NCBI RefSeq assembly: GCF_014779665.1
Contig: NZ_JACXYY010000009.1
Location: 1-64,000 of the forward strand
From: Nocardioides hwasunensis
GTDB lineage: Bacteria; Actinomycetota; Actinomycetes; Propionibacteriales; Nocardioidaceae
Direction of reading: 5' to 3'
DNA length: 64,000 nt
In this document: one piece after another, positions 1 to 7,631 of the stretch
Numbering within the stretch: the stretch's first letter is position 1
How the letters are laid out: each line of letters begins with the position of its first letter
Program-made: the position numbers and the translations under genes
Notes under the pieces: generated by a model
What the model was told of the DNA's origin: nothing
The model's database searches: none
The model's input: only the letters and a program-made list of their open reading frames with translations

Positions 1-619
1 TCGCGTCGACCCGTCCCGACGAGAGCGTCGCTGCCGCCTCGCCCACCGTGCCGACCGCCACGAGGTTGATCGAATCGATGTCGGCGCCGGCCTCGGCGGC
101 CAGCGAGCGGAAGTAGGCCTCCTGGCCGGCGCCGAGGCTGTCGAGACCGAAGGTGGTGCCCTCGAGCGCCTTGAAGCCCTCGCGCCAGTCCGCCGGGTCG
201 ACGGTCTCGATCGGGGAGTCGTCCTTGACCATCACGACGTTCCACGCCTTCGACACCCCACCGCAGAACAGGCGGACGTCCTGGCCCTGCTGCTGGGCGG
301 CCATCACCTGACCGACGGCGTTCTGGGCGACGTCGATGGACCCGGACGTCAGTGCCGCGAGCTGGGTGCCGGCCGAGGTCACCTGCACGAAGTCGGCGGT
401 GATCCCCTGCTCCTCGAAGAATCCCTCCGACGCGGCGAGCTGATCGGGCAGGGTGATGCCGGCGCCGGCGAAGTTCGCCACGGTGATGGTGCCGTCGGAG
501 GCCTCCGCGCCGTCCGGGTCGTCGCCCGAGCCGCAGGCCGTCGTGAGCACGAGGAGCCCGGCAGCGCAGGCCGTCATGGCGAGACGGGTCCGGACGCTCG
601 TGGCGTGGAAGGAAGGCAT
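1..619 (-). CDS. ABC transporter substrate-binding lipoprotein (NMT1/SsuA-like), partial
   Basis: The gene reads leftward off the window edge, so about 206 N-terminal residues are visible. A lipoprotein signal (basic start, hydrophobic core, lipobox LTTAC with Cys near residue 29) is followed by a Gly/Asp-rich linker and a periplasmic-binding fold. Segments such as TITVANFAGAGITLPDQL and GFFEEQGI are typical of the NMT1/SsuA/TauA family, which binds small organic substrates (nitrile, sulfonate, pyrimidine or taurine-like). It should sit outside the membrane and feed an ABC permease encoded beyond the edge. The ATG at 617-619 has an AGGAG ribosome site about 6 bases upstream. The substrate cannot be told from sequence. 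Confidence 0.85.
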   Translation of the reverse strand, partial: MPSFHATSVRTRLAMTACAAGLLVLTTACGSGDDPDGAEASDGTITVANFAGAGITLPDQLAASEGFFEEQGITADFVQVTSAGTQLAALTSGSIDVAQNAVGQVMAAQQQGQDVRLFCGGVSKAWNVVMVKDDSPIETVDPADWREGFKALEGTTFGLDSLGAGQEAYFRSLAAEAGADIDSINLVAVGTVGEAAATLSSGRVDA

Positions 620-650
620 GACTCTCTCCTGAACTGTCGACCCGAGGTGA

Positions 651-698
651 TGCTCACCATACGAATGATGAGCATAGTTATACGGATCACAAAGTCAA
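651..698 (-). promoter_or_regulatory. Promoter with overlapping 24-bp near-palindromic operator
   Basis: On the minus strand TTGACT (693-698) and TATGCT (671-676) stand 16 bases apart, a good -35/-10 pair for the binding-protein gene. A near-palindrome occupies 651-674, with arms TGCTCA and TGAGCA and 20 of 24 positions symmetric. It overlaps the -10 and the likely start of transcription, the position of a repressor site. The size and symmetry would suit a GntR- or TetR-type dimer, but no such regulator gene is in the window. Confidence 0.6.
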
Positions 699-718
699 GG
701 GTTGGCTGCCGCGAGGAT

Positions 719-1507
719 CTACCCCTGGACCGGGCCGAGGTGCACATTGCCTCCGTCGACGGTCAGCACGGTCCCGGTGACCCAGCCGGAGGCGTCCGAC
801 CCGAGGTACACCGCGGCCCTGGCCACGTCCTCGGGGGAGCCGAGCCTCCCGAGCGGCACGGCTGTCGCGCGCCTGGACAACGCTTCCTCGATGCCGTCAC
901 CGTGGCGCTGCCGGAACGCATCCTCGACGAGCGGGGTGAGGATGGTGCCGGGTGCGATGACGTTGGTGCGGATGCCGTCGGGTGCATATTCCCGCGCAAG
1001 CTGGCGCCCCAGGGCCACCACCCCTCCCTTGGCGGCGGCGTACGCCGGGATGTTGGGCAGCCCGACCAGGCCGGCGATGCTCGCCGTGAGGACGATGCTT
1101 CCCGCGCCCTGCCCGACCAGGTGCGGCAGCGCCGCGCGGACCGTGAGGAACACACCCGTGAGGTTCACCCCGATCACCTTCGACCAGTCGTCGAGCGAGA
1201 TCTCGTGGGCCTTGCCCTCCCCCGGGATGCCGGCGTTGGCCACCACCACGTCGAGCCCGCCGAGCTCGGCAAGTGCCAGGGCGACCGCCGCTGCGCAGTC
1301 CGACTCCGACGTGACGTCACCGACGTGTGCCGTCGCGGTGCCACCGCTCCCGCGGATCGCCGCCACCACGTCCTGGACGCCGACCGCGTCACGGTCGCTG
1401 CACAGGACCGCGGCCCCCTCGACGGCGTACTCGACGGCGATGGCCCGCCCCAGCCCGGAGCCCGCACCGGTCACCAGCGCGACCTTGCCGCCGAGGGCGC
1501 CGGGCAT
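719..1507 (-). CDS. SDR family oxidoreductase
   Basis: This is a classical short-chain dehydrogenase of 262 residues. The NAD(P)-binding TGAGSGLG motif is near residue 13, ANAG is in the middle of the fold, and the catalytic Ser and YAAAK are followed by the usual ERxAPGTI-like and GSDASGWVTG segments. It would oxidise or reduce an alcohol/ketone on a small substrate. It is the last gene of a five-gene operon; its ATG overlaps the stop of dctM by one base. A catabolic role for the compound imported by the TRAP transporter is inferred from position only. Confidence 0.88.
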   Translation of the reverse strand: MPGALGGKVALVTGAGSGLGRAIAVEYAVEGAAVLCSDRDAVGVQDVVAAIRGSGGTATAHVGDVTSESDCAAAVALALAELGGLDVVVANAGIPGEGKAHEISLDDWSKVIGVNLTGVFLTVRAALPHLVGQGAGSIVLTASIAGLVGLPNIPAYAAAKGGVVALGRQLAREYAPDGIRTNVIAPGTILTPLVEDAFRQRHGDGIEEALSRRATAVPLGRLGSPEDVARAAVYLGSDASGWVTGTVLTVDGGNVHLGPVQG

Positions 1508-2958
1508 CAGCCCGCCTTCGAGGGCAGCCACGTCACGACCTCGGGGAAGACGATGATGATCAGCACGACGGCCATCTCGGCGATGATGAAGGGAACGACA
1601 CCTCGGAACACCGCCTCGACCTTGGCCTTCTTCACCACACCCGAGATCATGAACACGTTGAGGCCGAACGGTGGGGTCAGCAGGCCGATCTCGATCATCT
1701 TCACCGCGATGATCCCGTACCAGAGGCCGTCGAAGCCCAGCGACGTGATGATCGGGTAGGTCAGCGGCATCGTCAGCAGCAGGATCGACATCCCGTCGAT
1801 CAGCGCTCCCAGCACCAGCAGCACCAGCAGGATGATCGCGACGACGACGTACTTGTTCACGTCGAGACCCACGATCCACTGTGTGAGGTCCTGGGGGATG
1901 CGGGTCGTCACGAGGAACAGCGTGAACACCGATCCGGCGATGATCAGTGCCATCAGCATCGCCGTGTTGGCCGCGGTCTCCTGCAGGGCCGTGGTCAGTC
2001 CTCGCCAGACACCGCCCTCGGTCTGTCGCCCGCGGATGATGAGCACCAGGAGGGACAGCAGGGCGCCGACGGCGCCGGCCTCGGTCTCGGTGAAGTAGCC
2101 GCCGTAGATGCCGCCGAGCACGGCACCGGCGATGAGGGCGATGTAGACCATCGACTCGATCTCGCGACCGCTGATGAACGGCGTCCTGCCGTCGCGACGC
2201 GACGAGGGCAGCACCTCCTCCTCGCGGAGACGACCGACCTCGTCCTCGGTGTCGACGACGGCGGCGGACGGACCCGACCCCGCACCGGGACGAGCTCCTG
2301 CTCCGACCGTGGCGACCTCGGCAGGCACGAGCTTCTCGGCATCGACGTTCGCGGGGCGCGAGGCCGTGATGGCCACCGTAACCATGTAGGCGACGGCGGT
2401 GAGGATCCCGGGGATGATCGCGGCGAGCAGCAGCTGGCCGACCGACTCGTTGGTGAGGATCCCGTAGATCACCAGCACGATGCTCGGCGGGATCAGCACG
2501 CCCAGGGTGCCGGAGGCAGCGACGATGCTGGCCGCGTACGCAACTCGGTAGCCGTGTCGGGTCATCTCGGTGACGCACATCCGGCCGAGCGTGACGACGG
2601 CCGCCGCGCTCGAGCCGGTGACGGCCGAGAAGCCCGCGGCCGAGAGCACGGTGGCGATGCCGAGTCCCCCGGGGAGCCGGCGGGTGACGCGCGCGGCGAA
2701 GTCGAAGATGTTGGCGAGGATCCCGGCGTTGGCGACGAAGACGCCCATCAGGATGAACATCGGGATCACCACCAACGAGTAGCTGCTGGTGGCCTGGTAG
2801 GCCGCTGACGACAGCGTGGCCGCCGTTCGTTCGAAGCCGGCGTTCAGCAGGAGACCGGTGATGCTGGCCGTGAGGAGGGCAGCCGCGACGGGCGCCTCGG
2901 CCATCAGCATGACGCCGAAGATGGCCAGGGAGATGAGGACGATCAGCTCGGGGCTCAT
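1507..2958 (-). CDS. dctM: TRAP transporter large permease subunit DctM
   Basis: This 483-residue, highly hydrophobic protein is the large membrane subunit of a tripartite ATP-independent transporter, which uses an ion gradient to import small organic acids. The family signature is seen in PMFILMGVFVANAG, GFSAVTGSSAAAV and GTLGVLIPPSI, and in the C-terminal LTPPFGLNVF. It is longer than the usual roughly 425 residues because about 65 charged, Pro/Ala-rich residues (about 200-265) are inserted in one loop. It starts inside the stop of dctQ (ATGA overlap) and is translationally coupled to it. Confidence 0.93.
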   Translation of the reverse strand: MSPELIVLISLAIFGVMLMAEAPVAAALLTASITGLLLNAGFERTAATLSSAAYQATSSYSLVVIPMFILMGVFVANAGILANIFDFAARVTRRLPGGLGIATVLSAAGFSAVTGSSAAAVVTLGRMCVTEMTRHGYRVAYAASIVAASGTLGVLIPPSIVLVIYGILTNESVGQLLLAAIIPGILTAVAYMVTVAITASRPANVDAEKLVPAEVATVGAGARPGAGSGPSAAVVDTEDEVGRLREEEVLPSSRRDGRTPFISGREIESMVYIALIAGAVLGGIYGGYFTETEAGAVGALLSLLVLIIRGRQTEGGVWRGLTTALQETAANTAMLMALIIAGSVFTLFLVTTRIPQDLTQWIVGLDVNKYVVVAIILLVLLVLGALIDGMSILLLTMPLTYPIITSLGFDGLWYGIIAVKMIEIGLLTPPFGLNVFMISGVVKKAKVEAVFRGVVPFIIAEMAVVLIIIVFPEVVTWLPSKAG

Positions 2959-3491
2959 GCGTGCGTCGCCTCCAGCACGAACTCGTCCTCGACCTCTTCG
3001 AAGGCCTCGCCCGAGCGCAGCGCGCGCACGTCGTCGACGAGCCGGATGCAGACGTGGACGGCGAAGAGGGCGAACCCGACCGGCACCAGCACCTGCGCGG
3101 GCCAGGTGGGGTAGGCGACGAATCCCGGGGTCACGTCGCTGTTCTGGATCGACGCGATCGCCCGGTCGAGCGCCTCCCACGCGACCCAGGCGAGCACGAC
3201 CAGGGAGACGAGCGACCCCGCCGACCGGAACGCGAGTGCGGCGACGCGCGGGAGCCGGCTGGTGACCATCGAGGTGCGCACGTGCACCCCGATCTGCTCG
3301 GCGTACCCCATGCCGAGCGCGGCTGCCGAGAGGAGCAGCAGCGGCGCGACCTCGATCACGCCCTGGATGGACCTGTCGGTCAGCGTCCGCCGCAGGACGT
3401 CGGCGACGGTCAGCACCATGATGACCGCGATGGCCAGGGCTCCGACTGCCGCGACGGCTGCGGTGAGGCGTTCCACCACACTTCTGATCAT
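2955..3491 (-). CDS. dctQ: TRAP transporter small permease subunit DctQ
   Basis: This 178-residue protein has four hydrophobic segments, as expected of DctQ, the small membrane subunit that pairs with DctM. Recognisable parts are the first segment ending in VADVLRRT, the LGMGYAEQIGVHVRTSM region and the Trp-rich WPAQVLVPVGFALF segment. Both of its ends overlap neighbours by four bases (ATGA), so DctQ and DctM are made together. The matching binding proteins are probably the two DctP genes at 5229 and 7632. Confidence 0.9.
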   Translation of the reverse strand: MIRSVVERLTAAVAAVGALAIAVIMVLTVADVLRRTLTDRSIQGVIEVAPLLLLSAAALGMGYAEQIGVHVRTSMVTSRLPRVAALAFRSAGSLVSLVVLAWVAWEALDRAIASIQNSDVTPGFVAYPTWPAQVLVPVGFALFAVHVCIRLVDDVRALRSGEAFEEVEDEFVLEATHA

Positions 3492-4165
3492 TGTTGCGTC
3501 CTCTCGTGAGTCGGCCCGTCCGCGTCGGTCCCCAGGGGGACCTCCACGACCCGGGCCAGATGTTCCCCGATGACCTGTGCTGCACCTGCGGCACGCCGCG
3601 TGGCCTCGGCACCCTCGAGCGCTGAGGCGACGTCGGCATACGCAGCGACACGCACCACGTCCGCGGCGGCGGGGAACCGTCCGTCGTGCAGTCCGTGGTC
3701 GGTGACGATCGCACCGGCACCCGGTGGTGCCGGTACCACGACGAACCTGTCGGCCAGCTCGGCCGGCGACACGCCCGGCTCCGCCGCCACGAGGACCAGC
3801 AGCTGCACCGAACCGGCGACCCCGAGGTCGTCCTCGCCGTCCGGCTGCCAGGTCCCCACCACCCCCCGGAACCGTGTCTTGTCGACGAACGCCTTCTCGT
3901 CGGCCTGGACCGACCCGACGAACTCCGTCGAGGCGAAGGCAGCGTCCATCGCCTCGACCGTGTCGAAGCGCAGCGCGGAGCACGCGTCGAACCCGGGATA
4001 GGGAAGCAGCGGCTCGCCCTCCTCGAGGACGGCGTGGAACTGCTGGTAGCGGCGGAGCCCCGGCATCCGTGCCACCACGTCGGCGTGGCTGGTGCGCCAG
4101 TGCCGCTGGAAGTCGGTGAAGTCGAGGCCGTCGATGCGCGGCGCGGTGCCGAGTCGGACGATCAT
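3488..4165 (-). CDS. EthD-domain protein (ferredoxin-like fold)
   Basis: This 225-residue protein opens with MIVRLGTAPRIDGLDFTDFQ and RHWRTSHADVVARMPGLRRY, the pattern of the EthD family of dimeric alpha/beta barrels. A second, weaker copy of the fold seems to follow (from about residue 115). EthD proteins are accessory or degradative proteins in ether and polyketide-type catabolism, and their chemistry is often unknown. Start and stop overlap the neighbouring genes by four bases, tying it to the hydrolase and the TRAP genes. Confidence 0.7.
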   Translation of the reverse strand: MIVRLGTAPRIDGLDFTDFQRHWRTSHADVVARMPGLRRYQQFHAVLEEGEPLLPYPGFDACSALRFDTVEAMDAAFASTEFVGSVQADEKAFVDKTRFRGVVGTWQPDGEDDLGVAGSVQLLVLVAAEPGVSPAELADRFVVVPAPPGAGAIVTDHGLHDGRFPAAADVVRVAAYADVASALEGAEATRRAAGAAQVIGEHLARVVEVPLGTDADGPTHERTQQ

Positions 4166-5052
4166 GCGTGGGCCTCCTCGACGCGACGGACGACGGACGC
4201 GATGGCGTCGGCGGTGGCCTTCGGCTGCTGGTCAGGGAAGAAGTGGCCGCCCGGGACCGTGGCGGGAGTGACGGTGCGACAGCGCTTGCGCCACTCCGCC
4301 TCGATGTCGAAGAGGTCCTTGAGGAGACCGTCCGCACCCCAGATCGGGAAGGTCGGCACCTGGAGGCTGACATCGAGGTCCGCCGCGTCGTGCTCGAGGT
4401 CGACCGTCGCGCCGGCGCGGTAGTCCGAGCAGGACGCCCGGATCATCTCCGGGTCGCGCCAGGCGGCGCGGTAGGCGGCCAGCTGCTCGGCCCCGAAACC
4501 GTCCTCGATGCCGATGCCGCCGTTGGTGACCAGGCAGTTCTCGAAGTAGTAGTCAGGGTCGCCGCCGATGAGCCGCTCGGGGAAGGGCGCCGGGAGGGGC
4601 AGGAAGTACCACTGCCAGAAACGGGCGGCCCGCGCGCGGTCGACGCCGTCGTACATCGCCCAGGTGGGGACGACGTCGCACGGCACCAGGGCGCGGATCC
4701 GCTCAGGTGCGTCGAGCGCCATGCGATGCGCCACCCGACCGCCACGGTCATGCCCGGCGACGACGAAACGGTCGTGCCCGAGCTCGCTCATCACGGCGAG
4801 CTGATCGGCCGCCATGGAGCGGAACGAGTACGTCTCGCCCTCCCCTTCCGGCTTCGACGAGCCGCCGTAGCCGCGGAGGTCGGCACAGACGACCGTGCAA
4901 TCCTGTGCGAGGACGTCGGCGACGTCAGCCCATTGGGCGAGCGTCTGCGGGTAGCCGTGCAGCAGGAGCACGGCAGGACCGGAGCCTGCATGCACCACGT
5001 TGATGCGGACGGGGCCGACATCGACCATCCGTCGCATGAAGCCGTCGAACAC
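4162..5052 (-). CDS. Alpha/beta hydrolase, haloacetate dehalogenase-like
   Basis: This roughly 296-residue alpha/beta hydrolase resembles fluoroacetate dehalogenase and epoxide hydrolases. It has an oxyanion segment LLHGYPQT (about 30-37), ADLRGYGGS, a nucleophile elbow GHDRGGR with Asp at about 102, the acid region PCDVVPTW, and a terminal PGGHFFP supplying the base His. The cap keeps GGDPDYY and CSDYRAG, but the His-Trp halide pair of fluoroacetate dehalogenases is Gln-Trp here (FWQWYFL). I chose the GTG at 5050-5052 because GAGGAGG lies 8 bases upstream; longer reading frames run into the divergent promoter. It is the first gene of the hydrolase-EthD-dctQ-dctM-SDR operon. The substrate is unknown. 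Confidence 0.82.
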   Translation of the reverse strand: MFDGFMRRMVDVGPVRINVVHAGSGPAVLLLHGYPQTLAQWADVADVLAQDCTVVCADLRGYGGSSKPEGEGETYSFRSMAADQLAVMSELGHDRFVVAGHDRGGRVAHRMALDAPERIRALVPCDVVPTWAMYDGVDRARAARFWQWYFLPLPAPFPERLIGGDPDYYFENCLVTNGGIGIEDGFGAEQLAAYRAAWRDPEMIRASCSDYRAGATVDLEHDAADLDVSLQVPTFPIWGADGLLKDLFDIEAEWRKRCRTVTPATVPGGHFFPDQQPKATADAIASVVRRVEEAHA

Positions 5053-5119
5053 GAGCCACGCCTCCTCGCTGGGACCGGCACCTGGGACCACACCCGCGCC
5101 CCGCCGATCTGTGCCTAAC

Positions 5120-5140
5120 CTGATAATGGTGACTATAGTC
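5120..5140 (+). promoter_or_regulatory. dctP promoter element, shared with the second dctP
   Basis: The motif TGATAATGGTGACTATAGT ends in a TATAGT -10 box and includes the perfect 10-bp palindrome GACTATAGTC (5131-5140). A closely similar motif with its -10 box at the same offset lies on the minus strand at 8806-8827, before the other dctP gene. This suggests one regulator acts on both promoters. The divergent hydrolase operon starts on the other side of the same 176-bp gap and could share the control. Confidence 0.6.
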
Positions 5141-5228
5141 TTCCTGTGGCCGCCATCACAACAGGGTCGGCCCCGACCACTCCCCACCAGGCCGGCGCGA
5201 GTCGTGCCCACGAGACGTCAGGAAGCAG

Positions 5229-6326
5229 ATGAAGAAGTTCCGAGGTGCGGGCGTCACCGCACTCCTCTCGACCGCAGCGCTCGCACTGACCGCATGCGGA
5301 GGTGGCGGCGCCTCCGGCGACGGGGACGCGCGCACGCTGACCTTCAGCTACATGGCCGGCGAGGCCACTCCCATCGGCGAGGTCTGGACCTGGTGGATGG
5401 ATGAGGTGGAGGACCGCTCCGGTGGCACCCTCACCTTCGACCGGTTCTGGGACGCCACCCTGCTCGGTGCCACCGAGACCGTGGAGGGCCTGGCCGACGG
5501 CCGTGCCGACGTGGGGCAGGTCCTGCCCACCGTGTACGCCGGCAAGTTCCCGCTCAGCAGCGTCGGCGAGCTGCCCTTCGAGAGCTCCAACCCCGCCGCG
5601 GTCTCGCAGGCGCTCGGCGAGCTGGGCCGCGACGAGGGCTCCCCCCTCGCGGCGGAGTGGTCCGACAAGGGCCTGGTCCCCCTCGCGTGGTCGATCGGCT
5701 CCTCCAGCGCCCTGGCGACCAACGAGCCGATCGAGACGGCCGACGACCTCTCGGGGATGCGACTGCGCGCCAACGACCGGGGAAGCAAGGTGCTGGCCGC
5801 GGTGGGCGCCAACCTGATCAACATCGAGCTGGCCGAGGTCTACGGATCGATGGACCGCGGCCTGGTCGACGGCATCTACGGCATCCCCTTCAGCTTCACC
5901 GGACCGCTGAAGTACCCCGAGGTGGCCGACCACTTCACCGACCTGGGCATCGGCGTCTCGACCGTGAACGCCCTGTCCATGGGTGAGACCACCTGGGACT
6001 CCCTCAGCGACGAGCAGCGCGAGGTGGTCCTCGAGGTCAACTCCGAGGTGCCCGCCAAGATCGCCGAGGTCGAGCAAGCCTGGAACGAGTCGTCCTGCGA
6101 CGAGGTGAGGGCCGAGGACGACACCGCCTTCGTCCTGCCGCAGGCAGAGTCGGACAAGATCGCCGACGCCGGCAAGGACGAGGTCGACCAGGAATGGCGC
6201 GACCAGGTGACCAAGGCCGGCGAGGACCCGCAGGCGTTCTACGCGTCTTACCGCAGCGCGCTCGACGCCGCCGAGGCGGAGAACCCGGGCATCGAGACCG
6301 GCGTGGCGATCTGCGCCGCCGGCTGA
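5229..6326 (+). CDS. dctP: TRAP transporter substrate-binding lipoprotein DctP (copy 1)
   Basis: This 365-residue extracytoplasmic solute receptor begins with a lipoprotein signal ending in LALTACG. The DctP fold follows, with FDRFWDATLLG, GRADVGQVLPTVYAGKFPL, the ligand-loop region LRANDRGSKVL and GLVDGIYGIPFSF. AGGAAG precedes the ATG. It reads away from the dctQM operon across a shared promoter gap, so it is the natural partner of that permease. It is roughly three-quarters identical by eye to the DctP at 7632. A strong hairpin terminator follows at once. Confidence 0.92.
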   Translation: MKKFRGAGVTALLSTAALALTACGGGGASGDGDARTLTFSYMAGEATPIGEVWTWWMDEVEDRSGGTLTFDRFWDATLLGATETVEGLADGRADVGQVLPTVYAGKFPLSSVGELPFESSNPAAVSQALGELGRDEGSPLAAEWSDKGLVPLAWSIGSSSALATNEPIETADDLSGMRLRANDRGSKVLAAVGANLINIELAEVYGSMDRGLVDGIYGIPFSFTGPLKYPEVADHFTDLGIGVSTVNALSMGETTWDSLSDEQREVVLEVNSEVPAKIAEVEQAWNESSCDEVRAEDDTAFVLPQAESDKIADAGKDEVDQEWRDQVTKAGEDPQAFYASYRSALDAAEAENPGIETGVAICAAG

Positions 6327-6337
6327 GCAGACCACCG

Positions 6338-6386
6338 ACGACGAGAGGGCCCCGACCCCCGCTGGTGGCCGGGGCCCTCTCGTCGT
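6338..6386. terminator. Bidirectional hairpin terminator between dctP and P450
   Basis: A perfect 16-bp inverted repeat (6338-6353 against 6371-6386, arm ACGACGAGAGGGCCCC) has a 17-base loop. It lies between the convergent ends of dctP copy 1 and the P450 gene, so it can stop transcription from both sides. There is no U-run, as is common in actinobacteria. Confidence 0.8.
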
Positions 6387-6398
6387 GACTCGACCTCG

Positions 6399-7625
6399 TC
6401 AGCGAGGCGAGGAGGCGGCCGCGGCAGCAGGACCGTCCGGCACGTCCCAGCGGGCCGGCAGCGAGCTGCGGCCCCAGAGCATGAACGGCTCGATCCGCTC
6501 CGGCGTCCCGGCCAGGGCGAGTCCCGGCAGCCGCCTCGCGACCTCGCGCAGGGCGATCGTGCCCTCCAGTCGCGACAGAGCGGCGCCCAGGCACACGTGG
6601 ATCCCGTGACCGAAGGCCAGGTGCTTGCGGAGCTCTTGCGGGTCGCGGTCGAGCGAGAACGCGTCGGGGTCGGTGAATGCCTGCTCGTCGTGGTTCGCCG
6701 ACCCGAAGTGGAGCATCACCTTCGCCCCCGCGGGGATCACGGTGTCGTCGCGCCGGACCGGGCAGGTCGTCGTGCGGAACAGGCCCAGGACCGGGGCGTC
6801 GTGGCGCAGGCTCTCCTCGACGGCCACCTCGGCCAGGGTCGGGTCTGCCACGATCCGAGCCATCAGCGTCGGCTCCTGCATCAGCCGCAGCAGGACGTTG
6901 GTGATGAGCGACGTCGTCGTCTCGTTGCCCCCGACGAGGAGCTGGCGCACGACGTTGACCACGTCCTCGTCCCGCAGACGCTCACCATTCTCCTCTGCGG
7001 AGACCAGCGCCGAGATCAGGTCGTCGGGCAGCGTCCGGCCGGACTTCTCGAGAGCGCGCCTGTCGTGCACGGCGTCCAGGATGTAGGCGCGCATCGAGGC
7101 GATCTCGGGCTCGTACGGGGTCGGGTCGACGGCCGACATGGCCGCCACCCAGGCGTCCGACCACCCCTTGAACCGGCTCCGGTCGGACTCGGGCACGCCG
7201 AGCATCTCGGCGATGACGATGGTGGGCAGCGGGAACGCCAGGTGCTCGTGGAGATCGCCCTCGCCGCGGTCCGCGAACGCGTCGAGCAGCTCGCCGACGA
7301 TCTCCTCGATGCGGCCCTCCATCTCCCGCACGGCACGAGCAGTGAACGCCTTGCTCACCAGCCGCCGGAAGAAGGTGTGGGTCGGCGGGTCCGACTTCAT
7401 CCCGCGCTCCTCGGTGACGTGAGGCCCTTGGCCGTAGCGGCTGGAGAACGTCTCGACGTCCTTGAGCGCATCCAGGACGTCCTCGTGGCGGGAGAGGGTG
7501 TAGAACGGCGGCTCGAAGCCGTCGAACCGGTGGACCGGGCAGCCTGCCCGCAGTGGAGCGGTCGCGCCCATGGGGTCGGCGAGAGCGTCAGGGCCGAGCG
7601 GGTCGTAGCCGGGGTCGTGGGTCAC
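6399..7625 (-). CDS. Cytochrome P450
   Basis: This is a soluble bacterial P450 of 408 residues. Visible are the I-helix motif GGNETT (232-237), the ExxR pair (E271, R274) in EESLR, and the haem-ligand loop FGHGIHVCLG with Cys at 345. It would hydroxylate or otherwise oxidise a small hydrophobic substrate, using separate ferredoxin and reductase genes not seen here. The GTG start follows the stop of dctP copy 2 by 6 bases, so the two are co-transcribed. This suggests the P450 acts on the imported compound (inference). Confidence 0.93.
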   Translation of the reverse strand: MTHDPGYDPLGPDALADPMGATAPLRAGCPVHRFDGFEPPFYTLSRHEDVLDALKDVETFSSRYGQGPHVTEERGMKSDPPTHTFFRRLVSKAFTARAVREMEGRIEEIVGELLDAFADRGEGDLHEHLAFPLPTIVIAEMLGVPESDRSRFKGWSDAWVAAMSAVDPTPYEPEIASMRAYILDAVHDRRALEKSGRTLPDDLISALVSAEENGERLRDEDVVNVVRQLLVGGNETTTSLITNVLLRLMQEPTLMARIVADPTLAEVAVEESLRHDAPVLGLFRTTTCPVRRDDTVIPAGAKVMLHFGSANHDEQAFTDPDAFSLDRDPQELRKHLAFGHGIHVCLGAALSRLEGTIALREVARRLPGLALAGTPERIEPFMLWGRSSLPARWDVPDGPAAAAASSPR

Positions 7626-7631
7626 CGGTCC

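Noticed and set aside
605..1759. Long plus-strand frames opposite the SDR and dctM genes
   Set aside because: They are antisense shadows: low-complexity Arg/His/Pro/Asp-rich translations without motifs, made possible by high GC.
5053..5211. N-terminal extension of the alpha/beta hydrolase
   Set aside because: It would cover the divergent dctP promoter, while GTG 5052 has a strong ribosome site and matches family length.
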